Made by a program: the position numbers and the translations under genes | In this document: positions 17,783 to 26,581 of the stretch, one piece after another | How positions within the stretch are numbered: position 1 is the first letter of the stretch | Layout: each line of letters opens with the position of its first letter | Source of the DNA: an uncultured Paraglaciecola sp. | Lineage (GTDB): Bacteria; Pseudomonadota; Gammaproteobacteria; Enterobacterales; Alteromonadaceae | Assembly: GCA_947498355.1 (NCBI GenBank) | Contig: CANMKA010000024.1 | Span: 1 to 60,647 of the forward strand | Direction of reading: 5' to 3' | DNA: 60,647 nt | Notes under the pieces: model-generated | Seen by the model: the letters and a program-made list of their open reading frames with translations, nothing else | The model's database searches: none | What the model was told of the DNA's origin: nothing

Positions 17783-18802
17783 ATGGAAACACTAGTCAGT
17801 TTTTTTAACTTGTTTATCTCTGGGTTTCAAACCCCAACCTTAGGTTTTTTAATGGGCGGAATGTTTATCGCCGCCATGGGCAGCCGCTTAACTATCCCTG
17901 ACCAAGTATACAAATTTATTGTGTTTGTACTGTTAATGAAAATTGGTTTAAAGGGGGGGATGGAGATCCGTAATGCCAACTTAGCTGAGCTGTTACTACC
18001 AGCAATTTTTGCCGTGCTAATTGGAGTCATCATTGTATACCTAGGTAAGTTTGCTTTGTCGCGATTGCCGGGTATTAAACCGGTTGATGCAATTGCTACG
18101 GCTGGCTTGTTTGGGGCGGTATCTGCGTCGACTTTTGCAGCAGGCATGTTGCATTTAGACGACGTGGGCATGGAATACGAAGCTTGGGTGTCGGCTTTAT
18201 ACCCCTTTATGGATATTCCCGCGTTAGTTCTGGCGATTGTATTAGGCAGGCTGGCCACCGAGAAAAAACAAGGCAGTCAAGAGGTTGCTGCAAATAAGCG
18301 CAAAGCCGTTAGCATTAAATTTATTATAAAAGATAGCCTGCAAGGGTCGGCCTTGTCTGCGCTAATTTTAGGGTTATTACTCGGTTTGTTGACTAAGCCC
18401 GAGCCTGTATACGAAGGGTTTTATAATCCCTTGTTTAGAGGATTCTTGTCCATTTTAATGATTATTATGGGTATCGAAGCATGGCAGCGTCTAAGTGAAT
18501 TGCGCCGTGTTGCACACTGGTACGCTGTATACGCGGCTATTGCACCTTTAGCACATGGCGGTATTGCCTTTGGTTTAGGCGCTATTGCCCATTACGCAAC
18601 CGGATTTAGCCCGGGTGGTGTGGTGCTTTTGTCTATCTTAGCGGCGTCGAGTTCGGATATTTCTGGCCCCCCTACTTTGCGGGCTGGCTTGCCAACGGCT
18701 AATCCATCAGCCTTTATTGGTTCGTCGACCAGTATTGGTACACCCATTTCAATTGCCATAGGTATTCCGTTATTTACTGAATTGGCTACTCTAGTTTTTT
18801 AA
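17783..18802 (+). CDS. Sodium-dependent bicarbonate transport family permease (SbtA-like)
   Basis: Inner-membrane permease of the SbtA family (339 aa, about ten membrane segments). Family hallmarks are the glycine-rich GGMEIRNANL after segment two, GLFGAVSASTFAAG, and near the end SSSDISGPPTLRAGLPTANPSA. In cyanobacteria SbtA imports HCO3- with Na+. Here it is followed after 43 bases by an SbtB-like PII protein, which supports the assignment. The organism otherwise looks heterotrophic, so bicarbonate may feed carboxylases; this is inference. Confidence 0.85.
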   Translation: METLVSFFNLFISGFQTPTLGFLMGGMFIAAMGSRLTIPDQVYKFIVFVLLMKIGLKGGMEIRNANLAELLLPAIFAVLIGVIIVYLGKFALSRLPGIKPVDAIATAGLFGAVSASTFAAGMLHLDDVGMEYEAWVSALYPFMDIPALVLAIVLGRLATEKKQGSQEVAANKRKAVSIKFIIKDSLQGSALSALILGLLLGLLTKPEPVYEGFYNPLFRGFLSILMIIMGIEAWQRLSELRRVAHWYAVYAAIAPLAHGGIAFGLGAIAHYATGFSPGGVVLLSILAASSSDISGPPTLRAGLPTANPSAFIGSSTSIGTPISIAIGIPLFTELATLVF

Positions 18803-18845
18803 GCCTAGGACTGACACTATTGTCGTCCTAAAAAAGGATAAGGTT

Positions 18846-19160
18846 ATGAAACATAAAGCGACGCTTATTTCGGTACTTACCGAGAAGGTATTTGAGCAGG
18901 ACATATTGGATGTTTTAGAAGAAGAAGGGGCTAAGGGATATAGCATTTTTGAAGGTGGTGGGAATGGACCTCTGCATCAGCATCAGTCACAGCACTTGTC
19001 TATGGTCGACGAATTTAGGATCGTAAAAATCGAAGTAATCGTGCTTAACTACGAGCTAGCCAATAGGATTGCTTCTCGCTTAGTTGAAGAATGCTTTCCC
19101 GAACAGCCAGGTATTGTTAGTTTGAGTGAAGTAGAGATCTTTAGGGCGCAAAAATTTTAG
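18846..19160 (+). CDS. PII-like regulator, SbtB-like
   Basis: A 104-aa ferredoxin-like PII-superfamily protein that probably forms trimers and gates the SbtA permease. It starts with a beta-strand (KHKATLISVLTE), then a helix, and a G-rich loop FEGGGNGPLHQHQSQH that takes the place of the T-loop. It lacks a C-terminal Cys-containing loop of the kind seen in many cyanobacterial SbtB proteins. In cyanobacteria SbtB binds adenyl nucleotides including cAMP. AAGGATAAGG precedes the ATG. It is paired with sbtA in one operon closed by a terminator. Confidence 0.78.
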   Translation: MKHKATLISVLTEKVFEQDILDVLEEEGAKGYSIFEGGGNGPLHQHQSQHLSMVDEFRIVKIEVIVLNYELANRIASRLVEECFPEQPGIVSLSEVEIFRAQKF

Positions 19161-19194
19161 GCGCGGTAGCTCATACCGATTGGAATAAAATACG

Positions 19195-19230
19195 CAGATT
19201 GGGATGATTGAATCCACCCCAATCTGTTTT
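19195..19230 (+). terminator. Rho-independent terminator after the sbtA-sbtB pair
   Basis: CAGATTGGG (19195-19203) pairs with CCCAATCTG (19218-19226), followed by TTTT. It sits 35 bases after the SbtB-like stop codon. Confidence 0.75.
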
Positions 19231-19316
19231 AGGTGAGTGGTTAGCCTGAATTTTGGTAGAAGCGCTTAAACCATATCAACTCGGTATGCTTGCAAACTCT
19301 TTATCCAGATCTCAAG

Positions 19317-20441
19317 TTAGTTAGCTGTAAACCAATTGTCTTGTATGGTTAAGCCAAATAATAAAGACGCAAAGTTGCGATAGTTGAGCTTGTTCTGCGG
19401 GCAACGGATGTTATTCAGATACACGGCTTTCCATGGGTCGTTGATCATCCATAAAGTATTGTCAATCACAGCTAACCCTTCAATTGAGCTATTATCCATC
19501 GGCTCAAAATCTTTACACACGCCTGTACCGTTAACGATTTCTGCATAAAATTCTAAGGGTACAATCTTAGTTGGTGTGTCCCCTGATAAATCTGTTACCC
19601 ATAACTCTTGGTCGTTTCTGGCGGCTAATAGTAAGTACTCGCTACCGTTTTTTCTTTCAATATAGGCCATGCCATTGACTGGATGATTACCACTTTTAAA
19701 TTTAGGTAACTGCACATCGACTTCGGAAACTGTCGCAAAATCATCGTTCGCCCAAAATTGCTCGGATAGTTGCAGCGAAAATATTCGGGGGCGTTTTTGG
19801 ATGTCTCTTTCTACTCCTAAATACAGCACATGATTTTTGCCAAACACTAAGCCTTCGATACCATCATTAGGAAAATTGCCAATCTCCATTTCAGGCGTAA
19901 ATTTTAGCGGTTTGATATGAGTGACCAAAGCGATTTTGTTATCGGTAACCTGCATTTTTACTAATAGCCTAGGGTAGTCAGTGGCACCACTATCCTTAAA
20001 CCGTTGTTGGCAACTTGGCGGCATGTCTGGCTGATATGAGGCATCTTCTGTCACAGTATAAAAAACCTTATTGTTGCTTGGATCAACGACTAGGGCTTCT
20101 AAGTCTGGGTTGTCGGCCACATAGTCAGCAAAGCAACTTTGTTTGGCAGCTTCCGAAAGTTGAATAGGGTAGTCAGGGCCTTCCAATTTGGTTGTCTTTG
20201 GATTAATACTGCGCAATTTAAGGCGTTGCGAAGGGTGCGCACTGCGATCGCTCAAGGTGACGAGTTTGCCATTTACCACAGTAAGGCCTGAAGATTGCGG
20301 ATTAAGTATGGTTTCGCCATTGGTTTCGGTGAGCCATTTCCCATAGACTTTGTGTATGTGGTTGCTCGGATCTTTAGTGGGCTCAGTTTGGCAGCCTAAC
20401 AGGACAAACCCACTAAGGAGCGTAGCAAAAAATCTTTTCAT
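19317..20441 (-). CDS. Lipoprotein with beta-propeller, esterase-like/phytase-like fold
   Basis: A 374-aa lipoprotein (L-L-G-C, Cys17). The mature part shows repeated short motifs with the pattern 'D-x-E-G-L' and 'I-E-G-L-A': PDLEALVVDPSN, NDGIEGLVFG and SSIEGLAVID, each followed by strands. This is typical of the esterase-like/phytase-like beta-propeller families. I am not sure whether it has catalytic activity. It is a single gene transcribed away from fldB, and a TGACC-N4-GGTCA palindrome lies about 53 bases upstream of its start. Confidence 0.7.
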   Translation of the reverse strand: MKRFFATLLSGFVLLGCQTEPTKDPSNHIHKVYGKWLTETNGETILNPQSSGLTVVNGKLVTLSDRSAHPSQRLKLRSINPKTTKLEGPDYPIQLSEAAKQSCFADYVADNPDLEALVVDPSNNKVFYTVTEDASYQPDMPPSCQQRFKDSGATDYPRLLVKMQVTDNKIALVTHIKPLKFTPEMEIGNFPNDGIEGLVFGKNHVLYLGVERDIQKRPRIFSLQLSEQFWANDDFATVSEVDVQLPKFKSGNHPVNGMAYIERKNGSEYLLLAARNDQELWVTDLSGDTPTKIVPLEFYAEIVNGTGVCKDFEPMDNSSIEGLAVIDNTLWMINDPWKAVYLNNIRCPQNKLNYRNFASLLFGLTIQDNWFTAN

Positions 20442-20493
20442 ATGAAGGTCATGTAGTTAGGTGATTTAGTCAGTGCCTATTTATAGGGTCGCC

Positions 20494-20507
20494 TGACCTT
20501 TTGGTCA
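20494..20507. promoter_or_regulatory. Candidate operator, TGACC-N4-GGTCA palindrome
   Basis: TGACCTTTTGGTCA at 20494-20507 lies between the divergent phytase-like lipoprotein gene and fldB, 53 bases from the lipoprotein start. The same half-sites with the same spacing occur upstream of purH. A TetR-type regulator would fit such a site, but the regulator is not known. Confidence 0.4.
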
Positions 20508-20654
20508 AGAGATTAATCGTCGATTAGGCCTGATCTACGACTATTTTATTAGTATGGTTTCGCTTATTTGTGGCTCCCAATGGTATTCCCTTGCGTACTG
20601 CCTTATTATTCTGCAAATTTTTGAATTAACTCAGTTACCTGAGTACATTTATTT

Positions 20655-21206
20655 ATGACAGTTAGCACACAAAAAATTGGCCTATTTTACGGTTCTACCA
20701 CTTGTTACACTGAAATGGCCGCAGAAAAAATCCAACAACGCTTGGATGAGTTGATGGGCTGCTCTTGTGTTGAGCTATTCAACATTAAAGATGCCTCTCT
20801 GACGAAAACCGCGCAGTTTGATATCTTAATTTTTGGTATTTCTACTTGGGATTTTGGGGAGCTGCAAGAAGACTGGGAGTCGAGTTGGCAAGATATTGCG
20901 AGCTTGAACCTGACCGGCAAAACGGTAGCGATTTTTGGTTTAGGTGATCAGCAAGGGTATGGTGACTGGTTTCAAGACGCAGTGGGCATGTTGCATGATC
21001 AATTAGCGGTACTCGATTGCGAATTTGTGGGGTATTGGCCCAATCAAGGCTATGAGTTTAGTCAGTCGAAAGCTTTAACCGAAGATGGGGAGTTCTTTGT
21101 TGGTTTGAGTTTAGATGATGAAAACCAGTTCGATTTATCTGAGCAACGCATTGACCAATGGTGCCAGCAAATTCAGGCTGAGTTAGCTGCTTTAGGCCAC
21201 ATCTAG
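20655..21206 (+). CDS. fldB: Flavodoxin FldB
   Basis: Long-chain flavodoxin that carries electrons with a bound FMN. The phosphate loop GSTTCYTE is at 13-20, and the sequence begins IGLFYGSTTCYTEMAAEKI, almost identical to what I know of E. coli FldB. The isoalloxazine-contact regions IFGISTWDFGELQEDWE and GLGDQQGYGDWFQDA are conserved. The length is 183 aa against about 173 in E. coli. The CLCA_X gene starts 20 bases after the stop, so the two are probably co-transcribed. Confidence 0.93.
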   Translation: MTVSTQKIGLFYGSTTCYTEMAAEKIQQRLDELMGCSCVELFNIKDASLTKTAQFDILIFGISTWDFGELQEDWESSWQDIASLNLTGKTVAIFGLGDQQGYGDWFQDAVGMLHDQLAVLDCEFVGYWPNQGYEFSQSKALTEDGEFFVGLSLDDENQFDLSEQRIDQWCQQIQAELAALGHI

Positions 21207-21225
21207 TTGCCTGCCTTTTATAAAC

Positions 21226-22029
21226 TTGACTGAATATGCCCTAGTGTCAGAATCCGCGTCACGTATCCATCAACCTTACTACCGAAGTGGCCCACCTCAC
21301 AGAGATGGGGCGGATGTTAGTTTTCACGATATTGTTAAAATATTTGGCTTTAGAACCGTCACCATTGGTAAATGGGTCACGGCCAAAGAGCAACAAATAG
21401 CGGCTAATCTATTTTTTGACGCGTTGTTCGATCTACTCGACATACTGGCAGTACCTACTCCGGTAATCTCTTTGAATTCGAGCTTATCTTTAGCTTTTGG
21501 CCATGGAGGGCGCAAACACAGCAATGCCCATTATGCCTCGGCTACTCGCACTTTGGCCTTAGCTAAAAATGCTGGTGGCGGGGCCTTAGCCCATGAGTGG
21601 TTTCATGCATTCGACCACTATATTGCTCGCAAGTTGTTTAGCCGAGCAAAAACGAACGACTTTGCGTCAAACTGTTGGTTACGTGATGTCCCGCAAATTG
21701 AGCATAGCCTTAATACCAAACTAAGTCATTGCTTTGAAACAATCTTTTTAATGCAGGGCCAGAGTCAAGTAAGTGCTTTGGTTGAGCGCAGCGCTCGGGC
21801 TGACAAGGCCCTCAAGTCGTTTTATTATGCTCAACCAGAAGAGTTGGCAGCGCGGTCTTTCGAGGCATTTATTCAAGATCAACCCAGAAAAAACGCATTT
21901 TTAGTGCAAGGCACCAAACAAAGCCCAGAAGCTAAACTAGGAATTTATCCTCAATCGCCCCAGCGCCAAACCATTAATCTAGCATTTGCTGAGTACTTTA
22001 GATTGCTGGGCATGGCGGTACAAAAGTAA
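21226..22029 (+). CDS. CLCA_X family protein with HExxH metalloprotease-like motif
   Basis: A 267-aa protein of the CLCA_X family, recognised by its YYRSGPPHRDGADVSFHDI start and the GFRTVTIGKWVT segment. An HEWFHAFDHY sequence at 123-132 gives an HExxH zinc motif (His123, Glu124, His127), so a zinc peptidase-like fold is likely, although no activity is known. It begins with TTG 20 bases after fldB, without an obvious ribosome binding site, so the start could be slightly later. The 267-aa length is a usual size. Confidence 0.75.
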   Translation: MTEYALVSESASRIHQPYYRSGPPHRDGADVSFHDIVKIFGFRTVTIGKWVTAKEQQIAANLFFDALFDLLDILAVPTPVISLNSSLSLAFGHGGRKHSNAHYASATRTLALAKNAGGGALAHEWFHAFDHYIARKLFSRAKTNDFASNCWLRDVPQIEHSLNTKLSHCFETIFLMQGQSQVSALVERSARADKALKSFYYAQPEELAARSFEAFIQDQPRKNAFLVQGTKQSPEAKLGIYPQSPQRQTINLAFAEYFRLLGMAVQK

Positions 22030-22138
22030 TACATCCAAGCCATTTAGATATGCTTATTTTAACAACAGAGTATTTCTAAGTGGTTTTAGCTTACACGCAC
22101 AGTCGTGTATGTTTTAAACGCATAAGGAAGCCTCTATT

Positions 22139-23329
22139 TTGCATACCCTAGAACAATTAAAACGTGGTGAATTGGTTGGCGTTAAACGCTTGTCGTTAGC
22201 AGCTGGTTTGACAGAATTTCCAGATGAAATTTTGTCTCTAGCTGATTCTTTAGAAATATTGGACTTATCTAACAACCAGCTGTCCTCATTGCCCGACAGT
22301 GTAAGTCAGTTGTCCAAATTGCGGATTGTATTTGCATCAAATAATCGTTTCGAGGTGTTACCTGAGGTACTGGGGCGTTGCGCTAATTTGCAGATGATTG
22401 GCTTTAAAACCAATCAAATTAAACATGTGCCCGAAACGTCTCTACCAGTTAACTTGCGATGGCTAATTTTGACCGACAACCAGATTAAGCAATTACCAGA
22501 CACGCTAGGTGACTGCATTTACATGCAAAAGCTGGCGCTGGCAGGTAATCAACTCAGCGCTTTGCCCGCATCTATGGCCAACCTGACCAATTTAGAGTTG
22601 CTGCGTATTTCTGCAAACCAATTAACTGAGTGCCCTGAACAATTACTCGACTTGCCTAAACTTGCGTGGTTTGCGTTTTCGGGTAACCCATTTAGCCAAG
22701 CTCAAGTTGAGATTGAGTCTGTGCCAAAGGTGCCCTCTGGCAGTGTGGTATTGCATGAGCAGCTAGGCCAAGGGGCGTCTGGGGTGATATCAAAAGCCAG
22801 TTGGCGAGATAATCCAGAGAACTTTCCGGACCTAGTTGCGGTCAAAAAGTTCAAGGGTGAAGTGACCAGCGACGGTTATCCAGAAGATGAGTTAAACGCC
22901 TGCTTGAAAGTCGGCGAACATCCAGCCTTAGTGAAAAACTTAGCTCAGGTTAAAGAACCGGGATATTTAGCCTTAATTATGCAATTGATCCCGTCACACT
23001 TTGTTAATTTAGGTTTGCCGCCTACTCTTGAAACCTGTACGCGGGATACCTTCCCTGACGGTTTTAGTTTGACTCGGCAGCAGATCGACAAAATGATTGA
23101 GCAAATGCGACAGGTTTTTGAGCATTTGCATCGGCACCAAGTGTTTCATGGTGATTTATATGCCCACAACACTTTGTTTGATAAGCAGGCTAATATCATG
23201 GTGGGAGACTTTGGTGCTGCGTCTATGTATCACATGTTGACGCCAGCCCAGCAGCAAAAAATTAAGGTAATTGAACAGCGAGCCCTAGATTATTTCGCTG
23301 ATGATTTAAATAGCATTTGTGTTGAGTGA
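22139..23329 (+). CDS. Leucine-rich-repeat protein kinase
   Basis: A cytosolic fusion of leucine-rich repeats (about 20-185; repeats such as LEILDLSNNQLSSLP and MQKLALAGNQLSALP) with a Ser/Thr kinase domain (about 203-396). The glycine loop GQGASG is at 210-215, and Lys236 is in the VAVKK motif. The catalytic loop is H-G-D-L-Y-A-H-N at 337-344, with Asp339 and Asn344 intact but Arg and Lys of HRDLK replaced. DFG is at 357-359. The C-lobe after DFG is short. The start is TTG with a strong AAGGAAG seven to eight bases upstream. The substrate and ligand are unknown. Confidence 0.88.
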   Translation: MHTLEQLKRGELVGVKRLSLAAGLTEFPDEILSLADSLEILDLSNNQLSSLPDSVSQLSKLRIVFASNNRFEVLPEVLGRCANLQMIGFKTNQIKHVPETSLPVNLRWLILTDNQIKQLPDTLGDCIYMQKLALAGNQLSALPASMANLTNLELLRISANQLTECPEQLLDLPKLAWFAFSGNPFSQAQVEIESVPKVPSGSVVLHEQLGQGASGVISKASWRDNPENFPDLVAVKKFKGEVTSDGYPEDELNACLKVGEHPALVKNLAQVKEPGYLALIMQLIPSHFVNLGLPPTLETCTRDTFPDGFSLTRQQIDKMIEQMRQVFEHLHRHQVFHGDLYAHNTLFDKQANIMVGDFGAASMYHMLTPAQQQKIKVIEQRALDYFADDLNSICVE

Positions 23330-23430
23330 TCTGGCTTTAGATGTTGGCGACCGAATATTTTTAATCTCATATCCAAACAACAAAATAAAGGGTAATTAAC
23401 AGATTTTGACAGAACGATTGATCAAAACAG

Positions 23431-23473
23431 GCAGAAGATCTGAAAAACGGACTAGATTTTTTCGGTCATCTGC
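23431..23473 (+). other. Imperfect stem-loop between the LRR kinase and exbD
   Basis: GCAGA (23431-23435) pairs with TCTGC (23469-23473), and TGAAAAA pairs loosely with TTTTTTC inside, with mismatches. It lies in a 273-base gap and could be a weak terminator or an RNA structure. The pairing is visible but imperfect; no function assigned. Confidence 0.25.
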
Positions 23474-23602
23474 GGCAAGCTAAAAAACGATTCGTAATCT
23501 ATGTGCTTATTTTATTAACATTTGGTTAATTAAATGATGCTCTGGGGCGTAAGTCCCTCTATAATGATTATATTGCTTTAAACTAATTGGCGATTTTGAA
23601 GA

Positions 23603-24010
23603 ATGAAAAGAAAAAAGCACGGCTCTGCTGACGACGAAGCAGCAATTGATATGACTCCCATGCTGGACATAGTGTTCATCATGCTTATCTTCTTTATTGT
23701 GACGACTTCTTTCGTAAAAGAAAAAGGCCTTGAGGTTAATCGTCCTAAAGATACTAATACTCCACCGCCACCTACCAATGTAAAGTCTTTGGCTATTCGT
23801 GTAGAAGAAGATGGCAGAATCATAGTAAATGGACGTGAAGTAGATATCCGCCGAGTAGAAGCGAATATTCAGAGTTTCTTGGCTGAAAATAACCAAGATG
23901 CTGCCGCGGTTCAGGCCCATCCTAAGGCTAAACATGGCGATGTAACTGAAGTGATTAACGAGGTTAAGAAAGCAGGTATTGCAACTGTATCGGTATTGGT
24001 TGCCAATTAA
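23603..24010 (+). CDS. ExbD/TolR-type biopolymer transport protein, orphan
   Basis: Energy-transducing membrane protein (135 aa). A short cytosolic N-terminus with AIDMTPMLD is followed by one membrane helix (about 22-37); Asp22 is the conserved proton-channel aspartate of ExbD. The periplasmic part carries the usual GREVDIRRVEAN and AAAVQAHPKAKHG segments. ExbD normally works with ExbB and TonB, which are usually encoded next to it. None is found within several kilobases here, so this copy must borrow partners. A strong terminator follows directly. The upstream neighbour encodes a kinase and is unrelated. Confidence 0.9.
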   Translation: MKRKKHGSADDEAAIDMTPMLDIVFIMLIFFIVTTSFVKEKGLEVNRPKDTNTPPPPTNVKSLAIRVEEDGRIIVNGREVDIRRVEANIQSFLAENNQDAAAVQAHPKAKHGDVTEVINEVKKAGIATVSVLVAN

Positions 24011-24040
24011 GCTGACTTTTTAAGCTATATCAATAGACTA

Positions 24041-24069
24041 AAAACGCCGCATATCTATGCGGCGTTTTT
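24041..24069 (+). terminator. Rho-independent terminator after exbD
   Basis: AAACGCCGCATA pairs with TATGCGGCGTTT around a four-base loop, closed by a T-run. It is strong and symmetric, so it could also stop transcripts from the convergent rraA gene. Confidence 0.85.
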
Positions 24070-24150
24070 GATCTTAAGACTGAGTGATTTTATTTTTTAC
24101 AGCTCCTCTAGATAAGAGGGCTAGGTTATACCTATGGTATTAATTCTAGA

Positions 24151-24636
24151 TTATTCTACATCTAAGGGTTCGGGTGACAGAATGACGCCTGTGGTGTCGG
24201 CATATAAATGATCTTCGGGTAAGAATGTCACGCCACCAAAGTTAACAGCTACGTCTATTTCACCCACTTCGTTATCGTCGGAACTCACTGGAATAGAAGC
24301 AAGGGCATGAACGCCTATGTTAATGTCTTCTAAGTCATCTACTTCTCTAACACAGCCATAGCAAACTATGCCTTCCCAGCCATTTTCAAATGCAACTTGC
24401 GCGGCATTAGAATCAATTAAGGCTCGGCGCATTGAACCGCCACCATCAATCAACAATACTTTGCCTAGACCCGGCTGCTCGAGTGTTTTCAGGATTAGTC
24501 CTTTATCTTCAAAGCATTTAATAGTGGTAATTTCGCCACCGTAAGATGCGCGACCACCAAAGCTAACAAACATTGGTTCTACCACATCAACACTGTCAGC
24601 AAAAATATCGCAAAGCGTAGAAGTATTGTAATCCAT
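24151..24636 (-). CDS. rraA: Ribonuclease E activity regulator RraA
   Basis: RraA binds RNase E and slows RNA decay in E. coli; some family members are aldolases. This 161-aa protein aligns closely with E. coli RraA through [62 protein letters not shown] and [18 protein letters not shown]. The start is at 24636, where GAGGATAAT stands just upstream, giving MDYNTSTLC. The in-frame codon at 24651 is not needed. It is convergent with exbD. Confidence 0.93.
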   Translation of the reverse strand: MDYNTSTLCDIFADSVDVVEPMFVSFGGRASYGGEITTIKCFEDKGLILKTLEQPGLGKVLLIDGGGSMRRALIDSNAAQVAFENGWEGIVCYGCVREVDDLEDINIGVHALASIPVSSDDNEVGEIDVAVNFGGVTFLPEDHLYADTTGVILSPEPLDVE

Positions 24637-24830
24637 ATTATCCTCGACCAAATAGGTAAGCGTTGATCCCAGTGTAAACCTATTTGTTGGGATCCTAAAG
24701 GGATTATTCTAGGGAGGTATTTCGGGTGGTAAAAGTTACCTTTTGTCATCAATTGTTCGCAAAAATGTCATGGGCCATTCACATCCTAGTTCTACCCTTT
24801 CATCTTAACCTAGCGTTTATTGGTGAAGTA

Positions 24831-25340
24831 ATGAAAACACTATCCCAACGTGATAAAGATTTGTTCTACTGGATTTTTAACTTGATGGAAAAGCGTGATT
24901 ATCGCTGGGTCATTTGGTTATCGCGGACCGGTGACGGGCAACTGTATTTGGCGCTTGGTATTTTACTATGGTGGTTTGAGCCAGAGCACGGGGCGTTATT
25001 TTTGTATTCAGGCCTGTTGGCTTATTCTTTCGAAATTCCTGTTTATTTGCTGCTCAAACGTGGTTTAAAGCGTCAGCGGCCTTGTGATAGCGGTTATCAG
25101 GTGCGCTCTCCCATAGTGCCTTCTGACAAGTTTAGCTTACCTTCTGGGCATACGGCAGCGGCATTTTTGATGGCGTCTTTGATTAGTCATTTTTATCCCT
25201 CTTTGAGTGTGCTGGCTTACTTTTGGGCAAGCGCAATTGGTTTTTCAAGAGTCTTACTTGGTGTGCATTATCCTAGCGATATCGTTGTCGGAGCAATCTT
25301 AGGTTTGTGTGTATCAGCAACAAGTTTGGCAATTCTGTAA
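24831..25340 (+). CDS. PAP2-family membrane phosphatase
   Basis: Inner-membrane phosphatase of the PAP2/PgpB/UppP-like type (169 aa). The three conserved motifs are present: KRGLKRQRP (K-x6-R-P), PSGH, and SRVLLGVHYPSD. About four membrane segments surround them. I placed the start at 24831 because GGTGAAG lies upstream and the protein then begins MKTLSQRDKD; a longer GTG reading from 24726 would add an unrelated segment. Ten bases downstream lies a glycosyltransferase gene, so both may process lipid-linked precursors. The substrate is not determinable. Confidence 0.82.
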   Translation: MKTLSQRDKDLFYWIFNLMEKRDYRWVIWLSRTGDGQLYLALGILLWWFEPEHGALFLYSGLLAYSFEIPVYLLLKRGLKRQRPCDSGYQVRSPIVPSDKFSLPSGHTAAAFLMASLISHFYPSLSVLAYFWASAIGFSRVLLGVHYPSDIVVGAILGLCVSATSLAIL

Positions 25341-25349
25341 GGAAATAGA

Positions 25350-26417
25350 ATGAAGATTTTATATGGTGTGCAAGGTACGGGTAACGGCCATATTACTCGT
25401 GCGCGAATTATGGCGCGAGCCTTTGCCGAGCGTTCAGATGTTGAAGTTGATTTTATTTTTTCGGGTAGAGAGCCCGATAAGTACTTCGATATGCAAGTAT
25501 TTGGTGATTATAAAACCTACCAAGGTTTAAGTTTTGCGACGCATCAGGGTGCCATTGCTTATGCCAAAACTATACAAGAGCTGCGACCTAAGCAGTTTTT
25601 AAAAGATGTGAAATCGTTAGATTTAAGTGGTTATGATTTACTGCTAAACGATTTTGAGCCTATTACTGCGTGGGCTGCTCGTCAGCAAAAAATCCCGTCT
25701 ATTTCTATTAGTCATCAAGCGGCGTTTTCGCATCCTATTCCAAGTGAAGGGGTAGGTCTTATAGATCGTTTAATAACTCGCTATTTTGCGCCAACCAGTA
25801 TTCAACTAGGTGTACATTGGTATCATTTTGGTTTTCCTATATTACCGCCTTTTATCGACGACAAGGCCAGTCAAAACGAGTCTGACAAAAGTATTTTGGT
25901 CTACTTGCCGTTTGAAGACGTGGAGCAAGTACAGGGTATTTTAGAAACCTTCGCTGAGCATGATTTTGTTTGTTTTCACCCTCATATAAAAAGTGCTTAT
26001 AAGCAAAGTAACTTGAGTTGGCACCCTACGGCGAAAGAACCATTTAAAGCGGCCTTGGCAAAGTGTAAAGGAGTGATCGCCAATGCTGGATTCGAAATGG
26101 CCAGTGAGAGCATTCATTTGAGTAAAAAATTGTTGATTAAACCCCTATCTGGCCAGTTTGAACAGTTGTCTAATGCGTCTACTCTGGCTGATATTGGTTT
26201 GGGGCAGGTGATGGCGAGGTTTGATTTAGAAGTCATAGAACACTGGTTACAGGCACCATCTGTCGAAGGCGTGCAATTTAAATCGGACCCGCATATTTTG
26301 ATCGACTGGTTACTCAAAAAACAATGGTCAGATACCCAAGGCTTGTGTGCTTCTTTGTGGGAGCAGGTGGCGTTTCCCCCAGCGATTCAGCAGTCTTTAA
26401 ACCGATTGTCCTGCTAG
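25350..26417 (+). CDS. Glycosyltransferase of the MJ1255 family
   Basis: A 355-aa predicted glycosyltransferase with GT-B-like fold, belonging to the conserved MJ1255/VC2487 family. Its N-terminal ILYGVQGTGNGHITRARIMA is a family hallmark that forms the acceptor-side loop. The C-terminal half has the nucleotide-sugar site region with GVIANAGFEMASESIHLSKK, and the invariant Glu-rich PLSGQFEQ motif. AAGGAAATAG lies upstream of the ATG. It follows the PAP2 gene by 9 bases and is probably co-transcribed. The sugar and acceptor are unknown. Confidence 0.8.
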   Translation: MKILYGVQGTGNGHITRARIMARAFAERSDVEVDFIFSGREPDKYFDMQVFGDYKTYQGLSFATHQGAIAYAKTIQELRPKQFLKDVKSLDLSGYDLLLNDFEPITAWAARQQKIPSISISHQAAFSHPIPSEGVGLIDRLITRYFAPTSIQLGVHWYHFGFPILPPFIDDKASQNESDKSILVYLPFEDVEQVQGILETFAEHDFVCFHPHIKSAYKQSNLSWHPTAKEPFKAALAKCKGVIANAGFEMASESIHLSKKLLIKPLSGQFEQLSNASTLADIGLGQVMARFDLEVIEHWLQAPSVEGVQFKSDPHILIDWLLKKQWSDTQGLCASLWEQVAFPPAIQQSLNRLSC

Positions 26418-26581
26418 ATAACTCAAATTCTGAATGATGAATTACTGATTAAAACCTAATTCAGACGTTCAGGTTAGTTATTTCATATTGCATAAAATAT
26501 GTAACTCCAGCCTTTTCTGGTCTTTGCATTTGCTGCCTGTAATGACATGATTAGCCCATATTTAATTGGGTTATATTGGTT

